A stretch of 64,000 nucleotides of DNA, taken from contig CAJVGD010000027.1 in assembly GCA_910890315.1 (NCBI GenBank), positions 1-64,000 on the forward strand, given 5' to 3'. The position numbers and the translations under genes were made by a program. Origin of the DNA: Serendipita indica DSM 11827. Its lineage: Eukaryota > Basidiomycota > Agaricomycetes > Sebacinales > Serendipitaceae. Positions 47,541 to 61,960 of the stretch are shown piece after piece; position 1 is the stretch's first letter, and each line of letters opens with the position of its first letter. Below the pieces are notes generated by a model. It searched no databases, was not told where the DNA came from, and saw only the letters and a program-made list of their open reading frames with translations.

Positions 47541-49705
47541 CTATTGAACGGGCCTGACTTCGGCAGCTGTTGCGTCCTCGTTGCTGCTCTTGTCCTTTTC
47601 GTCCAAGCTCGCTTCTTCGTCTCTTCGTTTGTCCTTCTCGACAAAGTGTTCCTCTTCCCACTTGGTCTCGTCGACTTCCTCAAACTTTTGGAAGGAGCCG
47701 GAGGGGGGCCAAATCTTGGAACAAATAAAGTAGATTGTGGACGAGACGATGAAGCCGGAGAAGAAAGAAACTCGGTAAATGTTCTGAAGATCGATTGGTA
47801 AATGTCAAGACTAGAGATGGAAGAGACGTACAGTTGCTCCAATTGGCACTTTTGCAGTAGCTATGAAGTGGTCAGCAATGGGCTAGAGTGAAGCGTAGAA
47901 GACTTACTGGCACCGGCGAAACCAACAACATTGATTAGGATACCAGAGATGTATCCAGCATAAGCTCTATCGCAGATATCAGTAACAATAATCCAGAAGT
48001 TGGAAAACATACCGAAGATTGATACCATGGAAGTAGTGGTACCATCCATCCTTGCGGGTCGTGTAGAGATCTGTGACACGGTAATGTCCACGACGAATGA
48101 GCCAATACTCCGTGATCATGACACCAGCAATCGAGCTCAAGAAGACCGAGTAGGCGGAAAGATAGGAAGTAAAACTGTTTGAATCCTTGAGGAGGTTCCA
48201 CGGGCACATGGCCAAGCCAACAATGGCGGCGATGTAGCCACCACGGCGGATATTGATGAAGCGTGGAAGAAGAGCCGTCAGATCACATCCTGCGGAGATT
48301 GAGTTGGCAGAGATGTTTGTGCCGATTTGAGCGAGAATGAAGCTCGCGGAGATGAACCAGACACCAAAGCGTGTGGCACCACTCGGTCCATGACCGGTAG
48401 TCGGGTCGGGGTCGAGGAATCTATGATAGCGTGATATGAGTATATCCAAATTCGCGAAGATAGGTGAGAAACGTACTTGTTGAGAAGAGCGATGGGGCTC
48501 CACACTGCTTCTCCGAAGATGACGCTGGAGCTGGAGGAGACAATGATACCGAGGAAGCTGACCATACTGAAACCGACAGGTACGGAGATGAGCTGTGGCC
48601 AGACGGCGGCGCTAGGAGTGCTGGCACGGGAAGCAAAGTCTGGAGCGTTTACAACGAGCGTTGCCTAGAGCTCATGTAAGTAATAGGATCTGCAAGTTAG
48701 AGTATACATACCATATTTGAGATGCAGCTCATGATAGAGACAACCATCGTCCATCCCAGGTCAGATCCATGTTTGGTACCGGGTTGGTGAACAATAGGGC
48801 CGACACCCTTGGCCTTGACAATCGCCCAGATGAAGAAAGTGATACCAGCAGCTGGCGCAAAGATTGCCTTGGCGGTGAAGAGGTGGCGACTATCAAGCCG
48901 TAAGCAGTCAAAAAGTTAGATGACAGTAGGGCATACATCTTGTGCATAGGGAACCAGATGAAGATGGCGTTTATCAGGGAGAAGAGGAAGAAGCACATAA
49001 AGTCCTTCGTGTCGATTCCGGCACTGGCTGGGAGGCCATTGGCTATATTCCTGTAAGAGAGTAGTCGCAGGAGTGAGAGGGAACATACGGATGTTGGCGA
49101 CGCTCGGCCACATGCTTCTTAGCATCGTGTACACGCAGGAGCCACCAATGCTAGCCTGGACACCGTACCAGATGCACGCCATTGCACCGCGGTTGAATGT
49201 GCACCAAAGGGAACCCCAGATACCAAACGATGTCCGAGCGACCACCGGGAACGTGATGTGGTTCATAGCACCGGGACGAGCATTGGCGACGATGAACGGT
49301 GAGACGATACCGTATCCTAGCCAAACACAAATCTATGGAATTTTCAGTTGAGTTTAGATGGGTTCGGAAATACTGACCCAGGCTTGCCACCAGGAAAGAC
49401 CGCTGGTGATCATGCTGGACACAATCATCCAGGTGTTGATGTTGAAGCAGTCGGCGATCCAGCTAAACACTGTCAAGATTGCGACATACTAGAGTGCCTA
49501 AGGCTTACAAGGCGATAAAGTTCCTGTGCTTCCATGTTCGCTGATGAGGGGGAACAGGTCGCAGATCATCGTTCTACAAGGAGCTGCTTCAGTTCGGATC
49601 GGATTCGCTTTAGTACCCACGTACACTGAGGAAAAGCTCCGTGTTAGTGAGCCCCGGAGGATGGTCGACCTCGAGCTTGTGAATGAATGCCTTTACTTTC
49701 GACAT
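47541..49705 (-). CDS. NCS1-family nucleobase/allantoin permease
   Basis: Minus-strand, multi-exon transporter starting MSKVKAFIHKLEVD and ending AEVRPVQ. Family blocks in order: NDDLRPVPPHQRTW, NFIALWIADCFNINTWMIVSSM (helix 1, NCS1 signature), SWWQAWVSILICVWLGYGI, NARPGAMNHITFPVVARTSFGIWG, FNRGAMACIWYGVQASIGG, GTKHGSDLGWTMVVSIMS, FSMVSFLGIIVSSSSSVIFG, GTNISANSISAGCDLTALLP (the conserved NISANxxSAGxDL motif), WNLLKDSNSFTSYLSAYSVF, GVMITEYWLIRRGHYRV, then a charged cytoplasmic C-terminus rich in Glu/Lys. This matches yeast Fur4/Dal4/Fui1-type proton symporters for uracil, allantoin or uridine at the plasma membrane. About twelve helices are expected. Whether it takes up uracil or allantoin cannot be decided. 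Its place beside a P450 and secreted hydrolases fits nutrient scavenging. Confidence 0.92.
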
Positions 49706-50501
49706 CCCGAACGATGAGGTGGATAGGAGCGAGGACGCCTGGACCACGAGAATATGCGATATACTCTTTATATTCGCCCAAGGCGAGAAGATAGGACGCT
49801 GTGGGTAGATAAGGTGGCAGAACCCCAAAGCCATATCTCGCCGCATTCGATTCGTCCGTCAACTTCCGCCACGCACTTCGAATTACACAGACTGAGCCGA
49901 TTGTATTTGTTTTCGTCGCATTACGTTGGTTGTATCTGTTGAGAAGCCCGCCGCCAACGAATTAGTGGTCGGCCAGATAAGGACGATTGTCTCCACGGCC
50001 CTGGCACCAGAAATGACACCAAGCGTTCCAACGTCGGGATCCCGGAAAAAAAGCACTGATAAGCATTGCTGAGGTAGACCTTGCTTCAAGGTGAGATCTC
50101 TATCACTGAAACCCCTTCTCATCGTAGCAGAACCAGAAGCAAAAAGGACCGCAAGGCACGCACGCGACCTTTTCGCATCAGATTAATGAGCTATGAGATC
50201 GACCAGGATAGTAAGCGACGAAAGGCGTGGAAGAGTAGCCTTCGGACTTAGCTATCTACGACTTTGCCGTAAAGTAATATACGGAGGGCCACGGGACCCC
50301 GCACCCGCGTGGTGATCACTTGCATTATTGAAGCCGCCCTTCCGGTACTTCAGACATCTCCGGTGATAGAGGATTGACCATCCTCAATTCGACGAGTGGT
50401 TGCCGAAGTCTAATATACTCAAGCGATCTATGTACATCAACATCTAGAAGTGGTCAAAACTGAGATTTACAGCAAAGTAAGACACACTGCATATCTTCGT
50501 T
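49706..50501. other. Intergenic, 0.8 kb, permease promoter and esterase 3' end
   Basis: No gene recognised. Upstream of the permease it has only short unrelated ORFs on both strands. Confidence 0.45.
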
Positions 50502-52540
<2,039 letters not shown>

Positions 52541-52731
52541 GTTATCTTCGTACAGGCGCTCCCGGCTTTTAATAGAGTCAGATTCGATGCTTGTTTCGTT
52601 TTGCTGTGTGAGCAGCTAGATGCTGATTCTGGCAGAGATGAGTAGACTTGATACCATTTCTCGTGCTGGATGTTGGGAGAAAGCCAACGCCGTGGTTGGC
52701 TTCAAGCTTGACCCCTGACCACAGCGCACAT
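52541..52731. promoter_or_regulatory. Short bidirectional promoter between esterase 3 and histone deacetylase
   Basis: Only 191 bp separate the two divergent start codons, so core promoters of a secreted esterase and a chromatin enzyme must be packed together. No clear TATA box. Confidence 0.5.
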
Positions 52732-55341
52732 ATGCCAAAGAACAAACGAGTCTCGTATTATTACGACAGTAAGTGGAGTATTATGCATCATAAAGATGGC
52801 TAATGAGCATTTCGTTTCTTCTTTCAACGACGGCCTCTTTCAACCTCTCGTCGATTGCGTTTATCCTGGTGTAAATGCGCTACTCGACTTTCAAAACGTG
52901 TATTATACACTCTCGTCCTCGTACATTCTGTCGACGCGCCCTATGGCTTGCGCAATCAGCCGACGTCGGGGCGTTCTCGTATGGCTTAGGCCACGTTATG
53001 AAGCCACACCGAATTAAAATGACGCATACGCTGGTTGCTGCTTATGACTTGCTCCCAAAGCTCGAAGTCTTGGTTCGTTGTTTCGTGGCTTAGCCAATTT
53101 CAAGCTAACGTTCATGTCTCCGGTTTCTTCATATCTGCTTCCCAATCGACGGATATACATTCACTAAAATCCAGAGACCTCATGCTGCGACGCCAGAGCA
53201 GATGACCAGGTTTCATACCGACGAGTACATCCATTTCCTCAAGCGTGTGACTCCGGAAACGGCTGGAGAATTATCAGAAAATGGAACTCGCTGTAATAAC
53301 TCGCTCTCCCTGTTCATACCTCGAATTTGCTCGCTGACCGATGTTTCCTCCACCCAGACCTCACCAACTTTGGTTACGACAACCCACCGTACGAGGGCGC
53401 ATTCGAATTCTGTGCCATTTCCGCTGGTGGATCCATCTCCGGTGCCAAGCGGCTCTCTGAAGGAGCAACAGACATTGCCGTCAACTGGGCTGGAGGCCTC
53501 CACCACGCAAAAAAGGGAGGCGCAAGCGGTTTCTGCTACATCAACGACATTGTACTCGGAATTCTCGAACTATTGCGCACGTTCCCCCGAGTTTTGTATG
53601 TGGACATTGACTGCCACCATGGCGATGCCGTCGAAGAGGCCTTTTATACCTCAGACCGCGTCCTCACATGTAGTTTGCACAAATTTGGCGACTTTTTCCC
53701 TGGGACAGGTCTACCGGATGATCGTGGAGTCGGGAAAGGATTTCGTTATAGTATCAATGTCCCGTTCAGAAGCGGTCTGACTGACGAAAACTTCGCGAGC
53801 GTCTACGTACCGGTGAGAAAATATCACTATCCGAGTTATCTGTTTTTGATCACTTTATGATCAGCTCATGGACAAAATATTGGCTCGATTCCGCCCTTCA
53901 GCAGTCGTGCTGCAATGCGGCGCCGACTCCCTCGCCGGAGATCGACTCGGACAATACAATCTCAGCATGCAAGGACATGCCGACTGTGTGCGCTATTTCA
54001 GAGACAAGGGTATTCCTCTCATGGTCCTCGGTGGTGGCGGCTATACGATCCGCAATGTCGCGAGAACGTGGGCATACGAGACTGCCTGCGTCCTGGGCTG
54101 CGAAAAGGATCTCGACGTCAACCTTCCATATAACCAGTACTTTGATTATTTTGGACCAGAGTACAAAATGGAAGTCAAACCGACCAACGTCGAGGATCTG
54201 AATGAAAGCGACCATTATCTTGAGGGAATACGGTGAGTCACTATCTGCTTGAGGGATGTCTCTAATATATATTCCAGAGAGACTGTTCTTCGCCAGGCCG
54301 ACGAAATCCCAATCGCGCCGAGTGTTGGTATCCATATGCCTCCTCGTCATTCGCTCGCCGAAGAGCTTGGACTCGGTTTGGATGGGGCGACGCATGTCGA
54401 TGGAGACTACGATGATATAGATCTTCGGATACAAGGTGAGTTTTCTGGCTATTGGTATTGGCACCTTGCTCAAAGTCTGCAGAACTTTCCGCAAAGTTCA
54501 TCTCCAAGCCACCAGTATCATCAGACACCGAGTCTGTAGGCTCACGGGATCGTCCAGATTGGAACTCGGACGATGAGAACGGCTCTGACGAAGAGGGATA
54601 TGGAACACCGACTAGGAGTCGACGGAATGCAAACCGCGTAGGAGGTGCAAAACTGACCAACGGCGGGGGACCCAATCGCTTTGTGCAAGGAACTATCCCG
54701 ATGCCTGCGACTGGTCTCCTCTTTTCAAACCAAACCGCCGAAGCCAGCGGACGGCCACCAAACTCTGTTGGCAGCGTTTTTGGTTCAGCTGGGAGGTCCG
54801 TCACGGTGAACCCTATCGCCGAGGCGTGCTTCCCTCCAGAGCATGTCACCATGGGCATAGTCCAGCAAATGGAAAATGGTGCGCTGGGTATCAGCGCAAA
54901 CCCTTCTATGACGATGGAGCCACCACCACCCAATATGCTTCACAGCTAGACGTAGGTGGAGTCTCTTCTCGCGGTATCGATGGGCGTGCCTATGAAGATG
55001 GACGAGAGAATCAGACTGGACGAACCAGACGATTCTTCAAAAGTTCAGGCATCAAGCTACGTGGACTCAACGAGGTTGCGTTCCCGCTCTCGGTCCTTAA
55101 TGGCCGACCTGCAGGGACGTCATGGGGACCAGCCGGATTTGAAGGGTTTGGCAACGAGGCGCACGTGATGCGACGTGGGTATGCGCTCAGCTATGGCGGA
55201 GAGGCGCATGGTGTCGCTGCTGGAGGGGATACGGAGCCAGCGCGGGATGAGGAAACGACTACGCGCACGCTTCCTCCAAGGCGTGGACGCTATTCGAGAC
55301 GAGAAGAGGATATGGACCTTGATGGGGCTGAGAGTGATTGA
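52732..55341 (+). CDS. RPD3: Class I (Rpd3-type) histone deacetylase
   Basis: Exon 1 (52732-52768) encodes [12 protein letters not shown] and joins across about 190 nt to [23 protein letters not shown]. Catalytic-domain marks follow: [38 protein letters not shown], the active-site [28 protein letters not shown], zinc-binding [39 protein letters not shown] and [18 protein letters not shown] with the catalytic Tyr. It removes acetyl groups from histone tails in Sin3/Rpd3-type repressor complexes in the nucleus. A long, acidic then Gly/Arg-rich C-terminal extension ends [14 protein letters not shown] reach that end by an intron at 54889-54955, which keeps phase; reading straight on would instead stop at 54949. 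Odd residues: Ala for the usual Gly after HHGD, and Cys before HHGD. Confidence 0.92.
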
Positions 55342-55633
55342 GGGCCGGCCTCGCAATGACACCCCTGGCATATCAAATGATGTACTATTCATTTCAGGTT
55401 ATTCTGCGATAGTACTGTATTCTTACACGGTATTCGTCTATCCGACGACTTCAATGCTACTTTTTGAATAAACTCCGAGGAGATTTCACAAAGGACGCCC
55501 GGCCTTTCGAACCGGCAAACTTTGGACCCGATTCATGCAATAGCTCTGCCCCAGAGTATTTGCGCTCGCATATTATATCCCACTATTTTGACAGACTTTT
55601 CCTTGTGTTTGCTCCCCACACGGTCTCAGCGAC

Positions 55634-58021
55634 ATGGACGCTCCGCCGCGGAATCCAGAGCGTGAACTACCCAGAAACCCAGACAAATACGCTGTACCAT
55701 CTTCATCCAAGGGTGCATATCCATATTTACAAACAGATGCCGACAAGAACGGGTCCACGCCCTCGTCAGACCGCCCGCAACGCCAATCCTCGTTTCTCAA
55801 CCTGGCATTAACACCGCTCCGAAGCCAGTCTAAGCAGATTAGACAGTCGTACGAAAACTTGGTTGCGCTCGCAAATGCTCAAGAGGCGCTCAAGCAGACG
55901 CGTCGGGCGGTTTGGCGTGATCGTGGCGAACCACCGGTAGAGTTGACGAGTGTCGAAGAGTGCTTTGAACATGCGATGAGAGGTGGTGCACGTGAGTGTG
56001 GTTTTTCTACCTTTCTCTCACTGCGTACCCTCGACCCAATAGCACCCTTTTCACGTGTACTTACTCGGCGCGGGCTGAGGTCGCATCTTTTGGGGTGTTT
56101 ACTGACTTTCTTATGCTAGGTGCTGGAGGTCTTGGCTTTGGAATCCGGTCCGGCGTCAATATCTTCATCCTCTTGTTCAAGATTTTCAGGACCCCAAAGT
56201 CTGTACCCACCTTTCTACGATGTTTTATTCTTTCTCAACTCCTATAGGTCCTTTCGTTTCAGCCTTATCCGACATGCACTCTTAGGCCCGGACAGCTTCA
56301 AGTTTGCAGCCATGCTCGGGACCTTTGTAACCCTTTACAAGCTTTTACTCAACGCATTGCCGTTGTTTTCGATGCCTTCCCAACTCGCAGACTTTTCTCC
56401 ACCTCTTCCATGGGGCGTCAGCGCACCCGCAACGCCACCGGGTTACGACTCGGATCCGAATTGGAGCCTCATGACACCGAAACACGAGAAGAAAAAGTTT
56501 GATCTTGAAGCTGGAAGGAAGGAGGATGAAGAGATTGACCCGGCTAACGTTAAGGTTGGGGTGCTACGTGATTGGCAAACTGTGACTTATCTCTTTTAGA
56601 CCAAACTCTCGAGACAAGCCAAAGTACACGAGGTTTGGATCCGGAAGAAGGGTCGTCGGTGGCATGCCGCACTCGCTGGAGCAATCGCCGGTGGTCTGGC
56701 TGTTCTCTGGGAAACTAAGGAGCGGCGGCTGGGTATTGCCCAGCAGCTATTCGTTCGGTAAGATATCAATGTGGTCGTATATCAGTAATACTTATATTTA
56801 TAGCGGTTTGCAAGGATCGTGGAACGCATTCTCCGCAAAGAAAGGGATCAAGGTTCCATTCGGCTCGGTCATCGTTTTTTCGATGTGGTGCGCAATCTCG
56901 TGGATACTTTGACCACTGCTGAATATGTCATTAGCTGCGGTCAAATCATGTACGCATGGCTCCTCAGGCCAGACACTATCCCGCGCTCGTACAGTTTATG
57001 GATCAGCGAAGCGGCCAAAGTCCTTCATCCAACCGTTCTGGTCAATCGAGGATTCGCGCGCGAAGGACGAGCGGATCCCAAGTATATGAGGGATATCATG
57101 GACTGGTCGGTGCGTACACTCGAAAAATTCGTCCCGTATTGGCCCTGATAGATCTACAGCAAACTACCCCATCCAATCGAACCTTGATAGCTCAGGCTAT
57201 CGAAGCGACTGCGAATGGACCCATCGAGCGGCGATTCAGCAGCTGCGCAGAGACTCATCCATGGCTCGATTCGTGCACCTATGTTCAAATTGAACGGTTC
57301 CTCGAAGTGTTCAAGTGGATGTTCCCAATCTATGGAGCGCTTCACTTTGTACCTGCGCTTCTTTTCAAGCGGAAAGAGTGGGTAAAGGATGCACCAGGAA
57401 TGTTGTGGAGAAATCTTCTGGGAACGGGTCGTAGCTCTGCGTTCCTAGGAGTGTTTGTCATCATTTACCAAAGTGAGTTTCACGTCTGCCTCGTCTCATT
57501 CGCCTAACATGAGTCTATAGCCTACTTTTGCGCACGATACAATCTTTACGAGTGGCTGGTCTCGCTCAAATCAGACTCGGAGGCGCTCAAGCTGTTTAGG
57601 AGCAAGATCATGGGCCACAAATATACGTTGTGGATGGTCGGTGCCATGTGCGGACTCTCACTCTTGGTCGAGGCGCCAAAGAGGAGAGCAGAGCTGGCGA
57701 TGTACGTGATGCCAAAGGCACTTGAGAGCGCATGGGTCAGCGCTCGTGGCCGTGGATGGGTGACTGGTGGAGGAAGGGTAGGCCAAAGCCTACTCTGCGC
57801 CGCGGGCATGGGTATGGTCATGGTATGTTCTCTTTCTTTCAGCTGTAGTCAAAACTGATCGCCACTTTCTCTCCCTCAATTCTCGTAGAGCACGTACCAG
57901 GCAAGTTTCTTTACTATGCCAAACCCAAACGCTGCTAACGGTTGCTATTGTTTAGAACGATCCCCAGCATCTGTCTGGCCTCGTACGACGAATTCTCTAC
58001 CAATTCATTGGACCCAATTAA
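55634..58021 (+). CDS. TMEM135: TMEM135-like membrane protein
   Basis: Plus-strand gene with eleven exons and phase-consistent introns. The soluble N-termin MDAPPRNPERELPRNP leads to AGGLGFGIRSGVNIFILLFK, SFRFSLIRHALLGPDSFKF, WHAALAGAIAGGLAVLWE, GSWNAFSAKKGIKVPFGS, CGQIMYAWLLRPDTIPRSY, SCAETHPWLDSC and IYGALHFVPALLFKRKEWV, all matching the TMEM135/PMP52 family order. Related proteins are placed at peroxisomes, lipid droplets or mitochondria and act in lipid handling. The 3' end is unusual. A 12-nt exon (57889-57900, coding S-T-Y-Q) sits between a 66-nt GT-AG intron and a 55-nt intron with a GC donor (gcaagt), then the last 22 codons (NDPQHLSGLVRR to GPN, stop 58019-58021). The join reads MVM-STYQ-NDPQ. 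The Cys-bearing loop SCAETHPW corresponds to the conserved C-x-x-x-H-P-x block. Confidence 0.88.
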
Positions 58022-58505
58022 TTTGGAGGACGAGGCCCTCTGTTGATTTATTATGCAATAGAGCCTCGACTTGTTTTCTTCCCCACACCAAACATGCCCC
58101 GTTTGTGTTTGCCGACGTTTTCGGGACTTGTTCCTGTGGCTTGATCCCGAGTCCATAGCCAAGGACACGATTTTTCAAGGCGCGGCAGAAACTGAAGCGG
58201 CTTGCAAAAAAGGTGGGGACTACTTAATTTCAGCTACTCTATACGTATTGCAAGCGAGGGTGGTTGATACACCGGCGGCAACAAGGGGTGTGGAAGAGGA
58301 AAGGTAAAGCAGGTGAGTAAACGAATGTAGATTGAAAGCCAATTGAATTATGAAAAAGAGCGAGCGTGGGGTAGTGGAAGTTGACACCGAGGGCGAAGAG
58401 TGCCCACGCTGCAAGTCTATACGGTCAGTCACAACCGACGTTCTCAGGGCAAGGAAGGACAGTATAGTCGTAATGGCATTATCCGAGCATTGTGTAACGA
58501 GCTGT
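58022..58505. other. Intergenic between two convergent membrane-protein genes
   Basis: About 480 bp of 3' flanking sequence from both genes. No gene recognised. Confidence 0.5.
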
Positions 58506-60420
58506 CTAGACGGGCGAAGAATTCTTCTTCAGTTCTGGGTCCATGGCAATCGTCGACGTTGTTTCGTTGCGAGCAGCGACCTCTGCGTCGATCTCCCCAT
58601 CATTCTCAAAGTGAGTCGTAATCGTCACCCGCACGCCAATATCCTCCTCGCTCCCAGTCCTCTTTTTACCCTTTCGGAGACCAGGAAACGACGTAAACTG
58701 GACGCTACCTGTGCTCGCGTGCTGCGAACGGCCAATGGGCGTGGGAGAGCGGCCCATGAAACGGCTAAAGAAGCCCGGGCGTCCGTTCCCCTCGACGCTA
58801 ACGGTGTTTTCATAGACGACCGAGGACGAATGGCGACGTTGGTCTTTTGAAGCCGTCTGAGGTCGATTCCCGTACATCATCGCCGCGCTTGAAGTGGGTG
58901 TGAGTGGCGGACTGACCATACCATCGTCGTTGTGTTTTCCGAGATTGGCATTGTCCGAGCGAACGTATGGACGTGAGCCATCGTACACGCCCGAGTATGC
59001 CTCTCCAAAGTTTACTTTCATCGGCGAGCGTGCGCCATTCGGGTCGGTCATGTCTGCTCCACCGGCCTTGACGACAAACGAGGGCCGAGAAGGTCCACTT
59101 CCACCACCACCAGTGCTACTCGTTGTTGCGTTGAAACTGGTGAGTGCACCTGGTGCGGCGCTCACTCGTTGCATGTGGATCAGATTGTTATTGTTACTCT
59201 TGCCGTGCTCGACGCTTCGGTGGCCAGGACCATGGACACCGTGTTGACCACCATGGGACGTAGGTTCGTCGGGTGAGGAGCCAGGCTTGGTGAGCCAAAA
59301 GAGAACGAGAGCGTTGATGACGACGTCTGTTGAGCAAGATGCCAGGCATATGAACTGCAACGCCATGTTAAACAACCAAACGGTATCAAAGGCACCACGT
59401 ACCCCTAACTGTTTGCCGTGTAGCGCCGTAAGCACTCCCATATTTGCCGCAGAAATGGCAAGGGCCGCAAAGGATGCACTAGAGGCCATACAATTTTGTG
59501 AGCCATATGACATGGATTCCGTAATGAAACACATACGCTAGCGTCCGCGATGCGACTCGTCGAAGGTTTGCCGATAAAAAGTTTGAACGCCACAGGGGCC
59601 AGATGAACAGAGAGGTGAGAAGGACATTGACGCCGAGATCGACAAAGAGTGTAGTCATGGACGCGGCCTTTTGCAGACCGATAATGCACTGGTTATCGTC
59701 ACGAATGTACGCAATTCGCCCGTAAATCATTGTGGCCAGGACGACGGCGAAACCGAGTACGGCGACGAAACCCACTCGGTAGGCCCACGAGGACCATCTT
59801 GTTCCGTTGTTTGGCCAGACAATGTACACTTTTTCCACTGGGAATTCTTGGTCAGCCGTGAGAATTGTCGACCAAGGGAGACCGTACGGAGAAAGACATA
59901 GGTGAGCAGCTTGGAGACACAGTAAAAGATAATACAGGCAAAGATGCCCATGGAACATGTCGACGCATTGAGGGAAAGGCCGACACCGTTGACGAGCAAG
60001 CCGGCTATACGCGGTCAGCAACGTCGAAGAGAGGAGATGGAGAACATACACAAGAATACAAAGGCCCATCTATAAACAGGCGGTCAGCTGTAATAGTAGT
60101 AAGTGAAGTGGACAACGTACGAGTCGATGAAGATGATCAAAAGAAGAGCTTTGGTGACATTGATAGAAGCGAGTCCACGCCACGACCAGTCGAGGTTGTA
60201 CGCTCTAGGGATTTTCAGGAGGATCAGCACACAACGAGACTTGTCTAGACCGCTCTAGACCGACCTCTGAGCGAAGCAATAGCTGAGAGCGGTAGTTGCT
60301 GGGAAAGTCGATTGAGTACCCACACCCATTCCCGAAATTGCACCTACCCAACAGACTGAGGCAGGCAGAAAGCGTGCGTAGCTCTTCCTCTTTGCCCTCT
60401 GGATACACGACAGAGTCCAT
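58506..60420 (-). CDS. Polytopic membrane protein with long cytoplasmic tail, unknown function
   Basis: Minus-strand gene starting MDSVVYPEGKEEELRTLSA, with an early intron inside the first hydrophobic region. Hydrophobic segments follow: ATTALSYCFAQRS, SWRGLASINVTKALLLIIF, WAFVFLC, AGLLVNGVGLSLNASTCS, IFACIIFYCVSKLLTYVFL, VEKVYIVWPNNG (loop), VGFVAVLGFAVVLATMIYG, TLFVDLGVNVLLTSLFIWPL, then SSASFAALAISAANMGVL and FICLASCSTDVVINALVLFW, about seven helices in all. The tail from residue ~330 on is about 240 residues, rich in Ser/Gly/Pro, and ends NSSPV. I recognise this as a type of basidiomycete multi-pass protein but cannot name a family or function. The helix number and tail recall a receptor or sensor. 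The 5' UTR holds a run of ten Gs near 60447. Confidence 0.75.
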
Positions 60421-61489
60421 GTTTCTGCGAGAGGACGAGGGGACAAGGGGGGGGGGAACGCCGGGACGAAAGAAGGCAAGCAAAGCCATTAAGGACCCGA
60501 CGTTGATATCACACGGGACGGGTCGCAGAAACTAAAAAGAATGCAGATGTGGCTTGACATTTCGGGCTCGAGATCGGTGGCAGCTGAATTAGAGGATGGA
60601 CAGGTTGGCTCTCGGTAAAAAAGGCACGACGACTGCAAAGTTCAGCTGTCAAATGCCACCAAGTTGCCGCGGTAACACAAATTGTTTGCAAAAACTATCC
60701 CAAGTTCGGGGGGATTACTCACGCTCGACGCCGTTTGTATGACGAAATCACAAACTCCGCCGGAGATTGAGGGTAGCTAAGCAAACACAATACACACCGA
60801 AACAACTCGCTTTGCCGGGCTGTACTCCCGGTTTACCCGATCGACAAAACAACCGTGTGGTTTTTGGGGGATACCCGAAAAACAAAGGTTCGCTTGGACA
60901 TGTCCTGGGCCCCTCGCCGCAACGCCCGCGGTCTAATGCGGTTTCATATGCCCAAGAGTTTATTTTAGCCTTTTGTTCCTTGGTTGACCTTTTGTCACCA
61001 GCCCTGACGTGACCTCCGCCTGCGTCTACTTAGGGTCTGCTCGCACACGACTGCACTGGGTAACGCGCTCCAGCTGACCTGCGTGACCACTCCATGATGT
61101 TTGGCAGAAAACAGGTAAAGCGAATTAGGGATTGGGTCTGGAAGAAGGAAAACCATATATCCAATCGACGTCAGATACATTTGTTTACCCAACGGAGGCG
61201 GCCAAATGGTTTTTGTCCGCGTCCGTCTTTACTGTCAATTCCGGCTTAATGACCAACTGCCACAACGAAACCTGTATGAGTGCAGAGGGGATCCCGCGCG
61301 AACAATAAGTGCTGGTAATCCTTGGATGGCTTTTGACAAGCAATTTGCTACCATGAGATGTATTTCACCAGGCGTCTGAACCGCTCTAAATGATGGCCAG
61401 CTCTTCCGTCTTTGAGCCCAAATTCGACATTCATCTAGACATACTTCACAGGGTATTGCGATTGTACAAGGCAAATACGTTGACATCTC
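60421..61489. other. Intergenic, 1.1 kb, no gene recognised
   Basis: It includes a poly-G run (about ten Gs near 60447) and the promoter of the membrane protein at 58506-60420. Short ORFs show no domains. Confidence 0.45.
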
Positions 61490-61960
61490 CAACCCGGAAA
61501 CCCTCTTCTGGTCGGTCAACTTCTGGGTTCAATAGCGTGGGTACACCACCGTCCTCACTGGTCCAGCCCAATCGAAATCTCAAGAAGCGCTTCAGATCCT
61601 GACCACTCCTTCTTGATCATCATATTGACATCACAAACGTCCCCATGTGCGAACCCTCTTTTGTAAAGGATGCTCAATCCCCGGGATACTCGCGCATTGA
61701 GTCGATCATCCTCTTATATATTCTTGAAGATCGCGAGGGAATCTGATCGATATATTTCATAACGACCAAGATCAAACGCCCGGGCAGGTTCTCGACCCTA
61801 GAGGGTGGTATTCATGCCCGTGTCGGCAGAATACTAATGCGCTGTCTCCGAATAGCGACGGATAAAGTTGACGAGTTTCGTTTTGTGGCTTGTTATCGTG
61901 GACTTTATCAGCCAGATGACCAAAGACGGAATATATTGGCGCTGCGAGGGGAATTGTCGT
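61490..61960 (-). pseudogene. Relic of a fungal protein-kinase-like gene
   Basis: On the minus strand, fragments follow the order of the agaricomycete FunK1-like kinase family: NFIRRYSETAH (about 61880-61848), then RGFAHGDVCDVNMMIKK, the catalytic loop with HGD for HRD (about 61660-61610), and shortly after it DFDWAGPVRTVVYP (about 61580-61535) in a different frame. Stops lie between and inside the pieces and no set of introns I tried restores one frame. I treat it as a decayed copy. What remains would cover only the middle of the kinase fold. Confidence 0.55.

Noticed and set aside
45090-49705. Secondary-metabolite biosynthetic cluster around the P450
   Set aside because: No polyketide synthase, peptide synthetase, terpene synthase or tailoring partner is present; the neighbours are an NCS1 permease and esterases.
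58894-59247. Plus-strand ORF with Pro/Ala-rich product opposite the polytopic membrane protein
   Set aside because: Antisense of the Gly/Ser-rich cytoplasmic tail; composition follows from the GC-rich codons of the real gene.
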